A DNA stretch of 10,931 nt from Pelagophyceae sp. CCMP2097 (taxonomy: Eukaryota > Sar > Pelagophyceae), in assembly GCA_026770575.1 (NCBI GenBank), contig MU657420.1:15619-26549 (forward strand). Direction: 5' to 3'. The notes under the pieces are model-generated. The model saw nothing but the letters and a program-made list of their open reading frames with translations. It was not told the DNA's origin and did no database searches. Positions 1-7,917 of this stretch are shown here, one piece after another (within the stretch, counting starts at the first letter, position 1; each line of letters begins with the position of its first letter). A program made the translations under genes and the position numbers.

Positions 1-114
1 TTTTCGCGGCGCGCTGCGCGGAGGGCGGCGCGCTTCGGCTATCACGGAAATTGTTAGAGTTCGACACGGAAATTATTTTCGCGGCGCGCTGCGCGGAGGG
101 CGGCGCGCTTCGGC
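1..114. repeat. GC-rich direct repeat, period about 75 bp, cut by the window edge
   Basis: A 39-base block at 1-39 (begins TTTTCGCGGCGCGC, ends GCGCTTCGGC) recurs exactly at 76-114. The connecting unit contains CACGGAAATT at 43-52 and again at 66-75, so the array seems built from CACGGAAATT plus the GC block. The left copy is truncated by the window start, so the true copy number is unknown. The block is rich in GGCGCGC and self-complementary GCGC and could fold. It is followed by more GC-rich sequence to about 400 in which I see no convincing gene; two short overlapping open frames there share no recognisable motif. Confidence 0.85.
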
Positions 115-414
115 GGCGCGTTTGTCGCGCCAAACGCGCGGCGGCGGCGCGCGTCGATCGCGCTTGGGCGCGTCGAAAACGGTCCGCTACGGAGCGAGGA
201 AGGCCGCCGGGACGGAAAAACGTTATCCTCGAAGTTGGCGGCGCGCGGTCCACGGAGCTTGGGCGGCGCTGTCGGTTTTACATAAGGTGGTTTGTACCCA
301 CGCGCCCAACACTTTCCAATGGCCGAGTGTGTTGGAGTCCGACGGCGCGCGCAATGTGGAGTTTGGCCTCAGAAACCACGGTTTGCCATAACCAATTATA
401 GATGGGGAGAGCTA

Positions 415-603
415 GGAAGCTCCACCCCCAATTAGAATAATCCCCGATAAGAATCGTTTATGACCAATCAGGGAGCTTGGAAATATAATTTGTTCAGAAA
501 AAGGGAATCCCGTTGCTCCGATAGAGCAGAATATATTCAAAAAAAGTTGATTCTAATTGGGGGATTTCCAGGAAAGCCGATTCTAATTGGGGGTGGAACT
601 TCC
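415..603. repeat. Small element with 24-bp inverted ends (MITE-like or palindromic repeat)
   Basis: GGAAGCTCCACCCCCAATTAGAAT at 415-438 is the reverse complement of 580-603 with one mismatch (23 of 24). The ATTCTAATTGGGGG core occurs once more at 550-563, in direct orientation to the right arm and 30 bases from it. The interior is AT-rich and has no credible open frame. No clear target-site duplication is seen at the two edges, so this may be an old MITE or a foldback repeat. The inverted repeat itself is read directly from the sequence; the mobile-element interpretation is inference. Confidence 0.6.
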
Positions 604-768
604 TTGTGTAACATTTGCATTATCCGCCATAATTTAAAAAGTAATTACAGTTTTTCAATTGTGCTGTTATTAACGGTAATTACAGGGAGGCCATAATCTG
701 CTTTACCGCGGGCCTGTAATTTACCCCAGAATTACCCTCGCTATTTGGTAAATCCACGGGAAAACGCG
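604..768. other. AT-rich spacer with GTAATTAC palindromes
   Basis: This is non-coding. The 8-bp palindrome GTAATTAC occurs at 641-648 and 676-683, each followed by AG, and again at 1107-1114. Related AATTAC strings lie near 1081, 1130 and 1203. No gene or RNA gene was recognised here. Confidence 0.5.
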
Positions 769-1074
769 ATGGCGGGCTTGGTCAGGCCGAGGAACCACCT
801 GGTATTGTGGGTGAACGCAAAGGACCGCGAGTACGATGGGCCGGCCTACATGGCGCACCTGCCCAAGGCGCCGTATCGCGGCCTGGCGTTTATCGGCTGG
901 GCGGTAAACGGTGCGCTTGGTCGGGCATCAGGCTCATACATAAGTTGTCGCCCAAATTCGTATCTCGGAAACCGCCTCGTCTTCGAGCTTGCCAGCCAGG
1001 TTCTTAGCCCCGGGAGGGGCCTCCCTACGCGCCTAGACCCATCGCAGCCCGAATCAGCGCGTTTGAAAATATGA
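769..1074 (+). CDS. Weak candidate hypothetical protein or stray exon
   Basis: This is an open frame of about 101 codons starting at ATG 769 and ending in TGA. It stands out as a GC-rich island inside an AT-rich spacer, and its first 55 codons use mostly G or C at the third position, as the mTERF gene does. The N-terminal half has a protein-like composition with blocks such as LVLWVNAKDREYDGPAYM and FIGWAVNGALGR. The second half is less convincing, so the coding part may end near 930, perhaps at a splice site or at a decay point. No domain is recognised. It could be a relic exon or chance, and the overlapping frames on both strands look less coding-like. Confidence 0.25.
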   Translation: MAGLVRPRNHLVLWVNAKDREYDGPAYMAHLPKAPYRGLAFIGWAVNGALGRASGSYISCRPNSYLGNRLVFELASQVLSPGRGLPTRLDPSQPESARLKI

Positions 1075-1490
1075 GCTTCCAATTACTCTGCAATTCTGTG
1101 TTCAAGGTAATTACCCATTATTAACAGTAATAATTACCAGACCCCCAAATCCTTTACACCGCAATTGCCCACCTATAGTCCACGCGGGCCCAAACCGGGA
1201 TAATTACAGTGGTATATTTTCGGTAAATATCTCCATAAAGTACTACTAAAATGATTTGGAGGTATTTTAAGGGAAAATACTGGGCGAAGTTAAGATTATA
1301 CCAAAATATACCAACATTCTAACCTCCGGTGTGTAGTCAAATGGACGATTATGAACCATAAAGTTGATTCATGATGTCCATGCGGTGGATAGCTTCAAGC
1401 TAACCCAAACAGTTCAATATTTGGAGGGCTGTGGACCGAGCTACTCAAAAATCCTCACATCAGTTTTCTTGGGGGCGAAGTTAAGCACTT
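1075..1490. other. AT-rich non-coding spacer
   Basis: No gene is seen. It contains a 13-base direct repeat GGGCGAAGTTAAG at 1282-1294 and 1473-1485, and a small dyad GTATTTT/AAAATAC at 1262-1268 and 1274-1280. The second 13-base copy ends a few bases before the MITE-like element. Confidence 0.5.
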
Positions 1491-1818
1491 GTGGCTGGGG
1501 CAAGTAGAAATGCAACCTTATTGGCGAGGAGAGTTATCGAGGAAAACGCGATTTAGTGTTGGAGCGGTTTTAGTGATATGGGCGCGACCCGCGCGAGCGT
1601 GCCACTCGCACAGCCAAAAACTCGTTTGGGGGAAATTGGGGAAACATGCCCTTTTTGATCAATTCTTACTTGCCCCGGGTCCTCCCGCGACGAGCACGAC
1701 GATTTTTACAGCTGTGTTTGGACGATTCGATCGGGCTCGCCAAGATCTACACCGTAGGCTAGCTAACTCGGATTTGATTTGCCAGTAGTAATAGTGCATT
1801 TCTACTTGCCCCAGCCAC
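1491..1818. mobile_element. MITE-like non-autonomous DNA transposon, 328 bp
   Basis: The left end, 1491-1514 (GTGGCTGGGGCAAGTAG then AAATGCA), is the exact reverse complement of the right end 1795-1818. That gives perfect 24-bp terminal inverted repeats. The element is flanked on both sides by ACTT (1487-1490 and 1819-1822), which fits a 4-bp target-site duplication. The interior has a third partial copy of the end motif (ACTTGCCCC, about 1668-1676). It also has an open frame of about 99 codons (to 1788) with no recognisable domain, probably chance. No transposase is encoded, so mobility would depend on an enzyme in trans. Perfect ends suggest recent activity. A 4-bp duplication occurs in a few DNA transposon superfamilies, but I cannot assign one. 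Confidence 0.75.
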
Positions 1819-1822
1819 ACTT

Positions 1823-2479
1823 TGTGATGATACTAGTACTCTGATCGATTGCGGAGGGTATATAGTATGTAGGTTATGGGCCTCCCAAAACTGGCCTACC
1901 GTCACTAGTACTAGCTATACAAGGGGTTTCGCTAATGACGCCGAGGACTTTCTGTCCATTGCAGTTTTCGTCGGTTGGAGTTTTGCTCCTGTTGGGAGTG
2001 ATAGGGGACGTCGCGCTGAGTCCGGAAATGCCCGATTCACAAGACATTGTTTGTTAAAAACGCTCAAACTAAAAATCTGAACGTCTGTTTTGGCGCGTCT
2101 GAAGCGCCACTCGCGGCAATCGTAGAGGACCGGTCATATACCACCCCAGTGCGCATGGACCCACCCCGTCACATAGCCAGAATTTCGATTCCTGTGATCC
2201 TGCAATGGTCAGCCGGGCCCGAACCTTCGCAATACGGAGGCAAAATCGGTTCAAAATCAAGGTAAAGAGGCAAATAAAGATTTTATCAAGTCCAAAATAT
2301 TGGGGGAAACGCTTGTTCACGCCCTTGCAAGGCGCCCTCCTCGAGGCTGATCATGTCACGGACACCCCGGGGGACAGGGAGGCCCATAGCGACCACGCCC
2401 ACCCCCGCAGGCGGCCTCTGGGAGGCACAAACTTGCGCCACTTGAGGTCGGCTTTATCGCCGATACCCGGCCCCTTGTA
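1823..2479. other. Spacer upstream of the mTERF gene
   Basis: No convincing gene is present; the short open frames on both strands lack coding bias or motifs. ACTAGTACT-type palindromes occur at about 1832-1840 and 1904-1914. GC content rises after about 2330, toward the gene. The promoter of the downstream gene probably lies within the last few hundred bases, but no TATA box is obvious. Confidence 0.4.
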
Positions 2480-2497
2480 TACAATTGTACAATTGTA
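2480..2497. promoter_or_regulatory. 18-bp perfect palindrome upstream of the mTERF start
   Basis: TACAATTGTACAATTGTA is a perfect inverted repeat. It consists of two overlapping ACAATTGT half-units, and its last base lies 18 bases before the ATG at 2516. It is strikingly AT-rich in an otherwise GC-rich setting. It could be a binding site for a dimeric regulator, part of the core promoter, or a 5'UTR hairpin. The palindrome is certain; the regulatory role is inferred from position only. Confidence 0.4.
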
Positions 2498-2515
2498 GTA
2501 CCGTGACTGCTTGTG

Positions 2516-4318
2516 ATGCTGGGCCTCGCGTCGGCACGCGCTTGGCGCGGCCGCGCGCCGGTCCGCCGCGTCGCGGCCGGCCGATGGCTGAGCTTTGGTC
2601 CGGAGAGCGCTTCCCGCGAAAACGCTGCTGCAAGAGCCGTCGCGGCGGCCCAGCACTGGGAGGCCGACGGCGCGGTGGCGTGCGACGACGATTCGACGCC
2701 GACGACGCGGGCTTTAGAGGCGTTTGTGACCGTCGCATCGCGGCGGAGGAAGCTGTCGAACGAGCTGCTCCGGACGTCTCTCCCGCTGGAAGAGTTCTTG
2801 CTTCGGAAAGGCTTCCTCCAGCGCGCGCTCCGCCTCGCAGACGGCTCGCGCGAGCTCGAGCGCGTGCTCACGCTCGCGCCCGAGCTGCTGTGCGCCACGG
2901 AATTGAACGTCGACCGCATGCGCGGAGTGTGCGACTTCCTCCGAGAGCTCGGCACGCCCGTGGCCACACACGTTCCCGTTGCCGCAGTGGCCGCGGACAC
3001 CGCGATCGACGCCGATGCCGTCGACGCTGACGCCGTCACCGAAGACGCCGGCGCGATGCCCGCGGACGCCGACGCTCCGCTTCTGGCGGACGCAGAGGCG
3101 CCCGGCCTCGAGGCGCAGGGCCCCGTGACGCCTCCCGTGGCGACGGCGGAAAACCCCGCCGACGTAGCGCAAAAGTTTTTGACGACTGTGCTCAGTGCGC
3201 GGCCCGACGTACTCCGACTAGACGTAGACGAACACGTCCGCCCTGCGCTCAGGTACCTCCAGCAGCGCCTCGGCCTCGACGCCAACGGCCTCCGTCGCAT
3301 GATCTTCTACAACCCAAACATCCTCTTCAAGGCCCGCGACGGCGCGCTGCTGGCGCTCGAAGCCGTGTTTGCCTACATGGAGGAAGTGCTGCACCTCACG
3401 CGCGACCAAGTAAAGCACTGCGTCCTCGCCAACGCAGACTTCGCAGACGCCACCGTCGAAGGCGCGCTCCGGCCGGCAGCGGATTTCGTCGCCGAAAGGC
3501 TCGGGCTCGAGGGCGCAGACCTGACGAAGCTCTGTGCCGCCCAACCGCGGTGGCTCCTGAGCACGTCGGCGTCGCTCGCGCGGCAGTGCGACTTCCTCGA
3601 GCAACGCCTCGGGCTGGATGCCCAGGACCTGAGGAAGGTGTGCCTGAAGTACCCTTTTCTGACGGTGAACATTGAGAGAGTACTCAAACCGCGTATCGAG
3701 TTCCTGGAGACGGCGCTCTTCTTCGACCGCGACGCGCTGCGCACCGCGCTGCGCAAGCATCCGCAGCTCTTCACGCTCGACGTCGACGACAGGCTCGCGC
3801 CGAACGTGGCGTTCCTTCGCGGCCGCCTCGACCTGACGGCCGAGGAGGTGGCGACCATCGTCTTAAAGTGCCCGCACACGCTCGGCTACAACATCGAGGG
3901 CAAGCTCGATTCCGTCATCGACTTTATCGAAGGCGCTCTGCAAGGCATGCAAGCAGCTGCGTTTCCCGACGACCGCGACGGCGACTTTCCCGAAAGCGAG
4001 GTGCGGGAGGAAGGCGCGCGGGCGAAGAAGGAGCGCTCCGACGAGGACTGGGCCGCCCTCGAGGAGCGCCGCAAATGCAAGCGAGCAAGGCAGCAGTACG
4101 AGGCCAAGTACTTTTTCCTGCGCAACCCGACGGCCCTTTCGCGCAACCTAGAGCAGCGCCTGCGGCCGCGCCTCGAGCGGCTCGAGAAGACGAAGCTGCT
4201 CACGCTCAGCAACTTCGAGCAGCAGCTCCTGCCTCTCGACAACGGGCGCTTCGACAACTGGGTCTATGATCAAAAGCAGACCAAACCGTCGAAGAAGAAG
4301 AAGGTTAAGGAAATTTGA
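2516..4318 (+). CDS. mTERF-domain protein, probably organelle-targeted
   Basis: This intact single-exon gene encodes 600 residues and ends in TGA. The first ATG of the frame (2516) was chosen; the codon just before it is GTG. The N-terminus (LASARAWRGRAPVRRVAAGRW) is rich in Arg and Ala and lacks acidic residues, typical of a mitochondrial presequence, although plastid targeting is not excluded. Tandem helical repeats of about 35 residues follow. One N-terminal unit lies near 120-146 (APELL...DRMRGVCDFLREL). The main block spans about 225-475 with recurring P-x-L...L...FL-x-x-RLGLD patterns, and a last unit at about 535-556 (LRNPTALSRNLEQRLRPRL) matches the mTERF signature. Residues about 156-218 are a low-complexity Ala/Asp-rich linker. 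A charged insert at about 484-528 separates the last repeat from the rest. The tail is basic (KPSKKKKVK). mTERF proteins bind organellar nucleic acids and affect transcription, translation or ribosome assembly; the specific role here is unknown. Family assignment is strong, target and organelle are inferred. Confidence 0.9.
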   Translation: MLGLASARAWRGRAPVRRVAAGRWLSFGPESASRENAAARAVAAAQHWEADGAVACDDDSTPTTRALEAFVTVASRRRKLSNELLRTSLPLEEFLLRKGFLQRALRLADGSRELERVLTLAPELLCATELNVDRMRGVCDFLRELGTPVATHVPVAAVAADTAIDADAVDADAVTEDAGAMPADADAPLLADAEAPGLEAQGPVTPPVATAENPADVAQKFLTTVLSARPDVLRLDVDEHVRPALRYLQQRLGLDANGLRRMIFYNPNILFKARDGALLALEAVFAYMEEVLHLTRDQVKHCVLANADFADATVEGALRPAADFVAERLGLEGADLTKLCAAQPRWLLSTSASLARQCDFLEQRLGLDAQDLRKVCLKYPFLTVNIERVLKPRIEFLETALFFDRDALRTALRKHPQLFTLDVDDRLAPNVAFLRGRLDLTAEEVATIVLKCPHTLGYNIEGKLDSVIDFIEGALQGMQAAAFPDDRDGDFPESEVREEGARAKKERSDEDWAALEERRKCKRARQQYEAKYFFLRNPTALSRNLEQRLRPRLERLEKTKLLTLSNFEQQLLPLDNGRFDNWVYDQKQTKPSKKKKVKEI

Positions 4319-4531
4319 TTTGGCAAAAAAAAAACGAAGGTGGGGAAACGGGTTGTGAGGCTCACGTACATCACCACTCGCCAGTGGGTCTCGGGTCCGT
4401 TCCCGCCGGGTGCGCAGCGGGCACTGTCGCTGAATCCTGATAAGTCCCCACTTGCAGTCACGGTCGCGGGCGTACCCCCGATGTCATACTGCGCGCTACC
4501 GGCCTCTCTTGTCACTCCATGCCGGTTTATA

Positions 4532-4537
4532 AATAAA
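4532..4537 (+). terminator. Possible polyadenylation signal (AATAAA)
   Basis: AATAAA lies about 214 bases after the mTERF stop codon, in TTTATAAATAAAACCCC. An A10 tract also sits at 4325-4334, directly after the stop. Many protists do not use AATAAA, so this is a positional suggestion only. Confidence 0.2.
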
Positions 4538-4597
4538 ACCCCTCATTCCTCATCGGCCCAGTTCCGGTCCTCAGAAGTTGGATCTTTGATAATAGGA

Positions 4598-4623
4598 GCT
4601 CCCGGACCCTTTGGTCCGGGAGC
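4598..4623. repeat. Perfect 11-bp stem-loop with a 4-base loop
   Basis: GCTCCCGGACC (4598-4608) pairs perfectly with GGTCCGGGAGC (4613-4623) around the loop CTTT. This is a strong hairpin as RNA or cruciform DNA. It lies about 280 bases after the mTERF gene. No U-tract follows, so it does not look like a bacterial-type terminator. It may be part of an element or of a 3'UTR. Confidence 0.7.
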
Positions 4624-4664
4624 CAGCCTTTGGAACCGACTAGTCAGGCATGCCCTCTTGGGGC

Positions 4665-4909
4665 AGCCCCTCCCAGGGTGGATCTTAAGCAAGCAAATCA
4701 TAATTCTTAATGTGAGACCAAGAACGAAGTGCCAAAGTTATTGGCTGCCATTACCTCAGCGAGGAGACGCCCCAGGAAACTGGCGACGCGCGCAAAAAGG
4801 CATGGCCAAGGGCCTTCCGGCCTGGAAGCTTGACTTCGTTTCGAGGTTTATTGACATAGACCCCCCCCCCGGTGTAAAGCCCCGCCCAGGGTGGATTGTA
4901 AGCAAGCAA
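4665..4909 (+). repeat. Pair of 32-bp direct repeats, 213 bp apart
   Basis: Positions 4665-4696 and 4878-4909 share 29 of 32 bases (AGCCCC, then CCCAGGGTGGAT, then TAAGCAAGCAA). A shorter related string (AAGCAAG.ACTGTGCGG, 15 of 17 bases like 4900-4916) appears at 5460-5476. This suggests a dispersed repeat family in this spacer. A C10 run (4861-4870) precedes the second copy. No coding role is apparent. Confidence 0.65.
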
Positions 4910-6599
4910 TGTGCGGTTTTCGTATCATTTTTCAAGAACACTCCAGAGATGGCATTGGAATAGAGGGCCCCCACCATGGGCTTTTGATGGTTTATTGTGT
5001 AGCTTTACCATGAGATCCGCCCTTGATACCGTCGGGTGTGCCTTTCTGGCATCCAGGAAACCGCAGAATATTTTTTTTGCGACGTCGGGCCATGTTAATC
5101 GTTTCAGTAAGGCTGAAGGAACCGTGTGTCGGCAGGGCCCGCCGAGCCCGGGGGGCGTTTGTGGGTATTTCCATGACTTCCCAAAGGCATCTCAAGGGCC
5201 TTAAAAGGCACCTTAGAGTATTTTCAAAGCGCCCTCAAAGGTATTTTACGACGTCGCCTGCTCACCACGCGGTGCGACGCCCCTCCCCAACGGATGCACC
5301 TCGCAGCGCGAGGACGAGCGCGCCCCTTGGCGACTTCCTTGCCCTTGGAAACCGATCGATCTCTGTGGCTCCTTGTCTGACTCTGCTCGTCTGCGTCCTC
5401 CTCGTCCACGACACGCGTCGCGTAAGCTTTTCCCCTTGGCGCCTTCTCGCTGGGTTTTCAAGCAAGGACTGTGCGGGGGTCGCTGCAGGCTGGGCCCGTT
5501 TTCCCAAAGGCAACTTTGAGAGGGAGGTATGATCGCTTATCAATCGGGGTGGCATCAGCGCCCCATCACGGCTACCCAAGTTGTGCGAACTGTCCTTGGC
5601 GCCTTTATCGACTTTTAATTTGGGCACTAAGATTAGACTTGATTAACTACTAAATTTTGAAGCTTTCGCAGAGATTCGCCAAATAATGGCAGTTCATGAA
5701 ACAGCCAAGCAAGTGCCTCCAGAGCGTCTCGCGGTTGTGGTTAGCGTGACGCCACTCTTCATTCAAGAGCCCAAAAAAGTAAAACAATTTCTGGTGATAA
5801 TCTAATCCGGTGGTTATCGTGCGCAACTCGTTAAGCGGAGTGCAAATTAAATCTAGCAAGCAGGCTCTGGGAGCTCGATAGAAAATGCAACCGAAATTAT
5901 CCTCGGTTTCTTAAACTTTATCAAAATAACTTGCGTATGGTCGACTCTAGATAACATGATGATGATGATGATGATGGAATCATAGAGCGGCCCGTCCCGA
6001 AGGACTGGCTTCCAGCCCCAAAGGACCTTGCCCTGGCAGAGTCGGCTCAACCAACTTAGCGCGTACTTGACAGATTTTTGATTTAAAAAACGGTAAATAA
6101 AACATCGACTCCCGGAGGGTTGTCATCGCCTAAGATATAATCCACCTTGGCGTTGGTGGATAAGGGCAAAAAAAGGGGTCCATAGACCCAATCTTCGCGT
6201 AACACTCAGCCCGAGGCCCCGCGTATGCGGCGCAATTGCCCAGCGCGTGAAGAGCATTTTCATTAACGGCCTTCCAGGTCACGGATCTAAAACCCTAAGG
6301 ATTATATGCGTTCATTAGACCCAGGTATAGAGCCCTACACCTGCTTTGGGGGAGATCCGCGCGGCGTTGCGGCTTCCCGGTCCGATTTGCGACTTTTTTG
6401 TCGGACACATTTCGCTACTTCCTCGTCGGCAGGGTCTCGGAACGGGCTATATGAAGTTGCAGGTGCGGTCGTTGGGTCCATAGGATGGATGTCGTGTCGT
6501 AAAACTGGTACTTAAAGAGTAGAGTTTGGTGAATCGATCGGTATAGCTTTTGAGCCTCCGCATGCTCTTTTCTCGTCAACCAGCGCCCAACCCAGAACC
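4910..6599. other. Long spacer without a supported gene
   Basis: Several open frames of up to 169 codons exist, but none shows a domain or consistent coding bias. Around 5170-5250 there is a degenerate internal repeat with variants of AAAGGCATC/AAAGGCACC and GTATTTT. Positions 5224-5409 read on the minus strand give a hydrophilic, disordered-looking stretch (DEEDADEQSQTRSHRDRSVS) that might be a relic exon. The segment 5640-6330 is AT-rich and looks purely intergenic. Confidence 0.4.
5956..5976. repeat. (ATG)7 microsatellite
   Basis: Seven uninterrupted ATG triplets lie within AT-rich intergenic DNA, with no surrounding gene. Confidence 0.9.
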
Positions 6600-6848
6600 C
6601 TAAGTTTGTATAGGGTCCTCGGACCCATGAGAGCACCCTGTATCGAGCTCTTTGCAAGTTACGGCATGGTGCCTTTGTAGCGGTCGCTTCAGCACCTTGC
6701 CATCGTTTTCACCAAACGGATTCACGTCGCCAGCGGCCAAGAATCGCTCGGCGTGGTCCTCGTCCGCGTCATCCTCCTCCCACGAGGGCACGAGGCGGTT
6801 CAAGAAGCTCTTTTTGGAGGCGGGATTAGTCACGACGTCGGGGAGAGC
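6600..6848 (-). pseudogene. 3'-terminal acidic segment
   Basis: From 6848 the frame encodes ALPDVVTNPASKKSF, then LNRLVPSWEEDDADEDHAER and FLAAGDVNPFGENDGKV, and it stops at TAG 6602-6600. The first 50 residues have good GC3 bias and look genuine. After GENDGK the composition becomes unlike coding, and AAG|GTGCTG there could be another donor, so the natural end may differ. An acidic C-terminal tail on a DNA-binding or nuclear protein is common but not diagnostic. Confidence 0.3.
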
Positions 6849-6993
6849 CTACGGTGGACGGCATCTGTGACGGACTTCGGGCATTTTTCGCCTCGAAAAC
6901 GTCCCCGGCCCCCCCACGCCTCTGACGAGGGAGTTCCAGGAGTTCCCGAGCCTCTGACGATTCCGGTTTTACGATCGTGGGCGGGGAACGTAC
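6849..6993 (-). other. Possible 145-nt intron
   Basis: The donor is CTCAAG|GTACGT and the acceptor CACCGTAG|GCT, phase 0. It joins the LTFKQKLK frame to the acidic terminal segment. The donor is close to consensus. The upstream frame choice is uncertain, which limits confidence. Confidence 0.35.
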
Positions 6994-7458
6994 CTTGAGC
7001 TTCTGCTTGAACGTGAGGCCTCGAGTTTCGCCCGCGCGGATGCGCGGCCCGCGGCTGCGCGCGCTTGTCGGGCCTGAAAGGCAGCGACGACCTCTCCAGT
7101 GCGTACCACGTCCCGGTCCGTTTGGTCATGTAGCACTTTTGCCGCCGTTTCGCGAGAGAGCGTCCGAGCTCCGTCGCTGCCGCGTCGGCCCGCGCAATAG
7201 CGCCCGTCACGAACTCCACGGTCGACGCCTTCGTGTGCTCAAAGCGGCGCACTTGCGCCGGTGCCGCAGGGCCGTCTTGCCGCTTTCGTTCCGACTCCTT
7301 ACCGGCCTCTACGTGCACGTTTCCGCCGAGCCTGGGCTTCTTCCGCGCGAGCGCCATCACCGCCTCGCGCTGTGCTTTGCGCGACAGCGCGATGCCCGTC
7401 GTCCGCGCCGTCATAAGCTTGGCGCTGATCCCCGCCCGACCGTGCCACGCGGAAAGAT
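6994..7458 (-). pseudogene. Basic, helical coding segment, unrecognised
   Basis: The frame reads LSAWHGRAGISAKLMTARTT, then a Lys/Arg/Ala-rich helical region (ALSRKAQREAVMALARKKPR, ASTVEFVTGAIARADAAATE). It ends in good sense near 7090 (KRRQKCYMTKRTGTWY). Downstream, two other frames look partly coding: one reads GEVVAAFQARQARAAAGRAS, the other ends in LTFKQKLK at a strong donor AAG|GTACGT (6993). I could not settle the path between 7090 and 7030, so a further small intron or indel is likely there. ATG at 7468 could also be an independent start. No known domain was seen. Confidence 0.35.
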
Positions 7459-7558
7459 CTACGTTCATCGGCTCGACGCCCCTCCGCTCAAAAACACATT
7501 ATCTTCAACGTCCTTCCGCCGCAGCGCCTCGATCGAGGATGCATGCTGTGCATCTTAC
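7459..7558 (-). other. Predicted 100-nt intron
   Basis: The donor GTAAGA is strong, the acceptor is AACGTAG|AT, phase 1. Splicing avoids the TGA at the end of the upstream frame (near 7488) and enters the next protein-like frame. The competing explanation is a one-base slip in the T5 run near 7490 (GTGTTTTTGAGC), which would also join the two frames. Confidence 0.4.
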
Positions 7559-7917
7559 AAGTCTTCACGGCGCGCTCTCCGACGATGTGCGAGTGCGGGA
7601 AATAGTTGACGTATGCGTCACCGTGCGCCTCGAGAGCACTTGCCGCCCCCGGCGAAAGCTCTTTGGTCTCGTGCCAGACGTGCAACAGCGCCGCCATAGT
7701 CAATCCCGGCGCCGAAGCCGGGCCGCTCGTCGGCGTAGCGCCGCAGCTTCTCGTCTCTGCAGTCGAGGATCACCTGTATCGCGGCCCGCAGGTTGACTCG
7801 CGAGCCACCGAATGCGCTGCACGTCTCCGCCGGGTCCGACACGATGGCGTCGACCGAGAGCTCGCAGTCGGCCGCGATGGCCGTCATCAGCCCTGCGACG
7901 GCGCGCGCAAACTCGGA
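7559..7917 (-). pseudogene. Unrecognised coding segment with one frameshift
   Basis: The frame from 7917 reads SEFARAVAGLMTAIAADCEL, then VSDPAETCSAFGGSRVNL, then ILDCRDEKLRRYADERPGF. Near 7700 the sense shifts by one base (ACTATGGCGGCG) to a frame reading ALLHVWHETKELSPGAASAL, then GDAYVNYFPHSHIVGERAV. It ends at a donor ACTT|GTAAGA at 7558. GC3 bias and composition support coding origin. No family was recognised; it may be the C-terminus of the transposase-like protein or a separate gene. Confidence 0.4.

Noticed and set aside
1489..1788. 99-codon frame inside the MITE-like element as a transposase
   Set aside because: Too short, no motifs, and it begins within the inverted repeat.
2356..3300. 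Long minus-strand open frame (314 codons) and other long frames over the mTERF gene
   Set aside because: They are antisense or off-frame shadows of a GC-rich gene, dominated by Arg, Ser and Ala, with no motif.
4340..4963. 207-codon plus-strand frame after the mTERF gene
   Set aside because: No coding bias or domain. It spans the stem-loop, the repeated 32-mers and a C10 tract.
5023..5532. 169-codon plus-strand frame with a hydrophobic stretch
   Set aside because: The composition is irregular, it runs through degenerate repeats, and the opposite strand looks equally coding-like in part.
6290..6604. Telomere-like AACCCTAA strings (about 6291 and 6595)
   Set aside because: Single isolated copies, not tandem.
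7233..7796. Plus-strand frames over 6977-8801 and 9500-10190
   Set aside because: They mirror the minus-strand coding segments and have Arg/Ser/Pro-rich shadow composition. The minus strand carries the GC3 bias and motifs.
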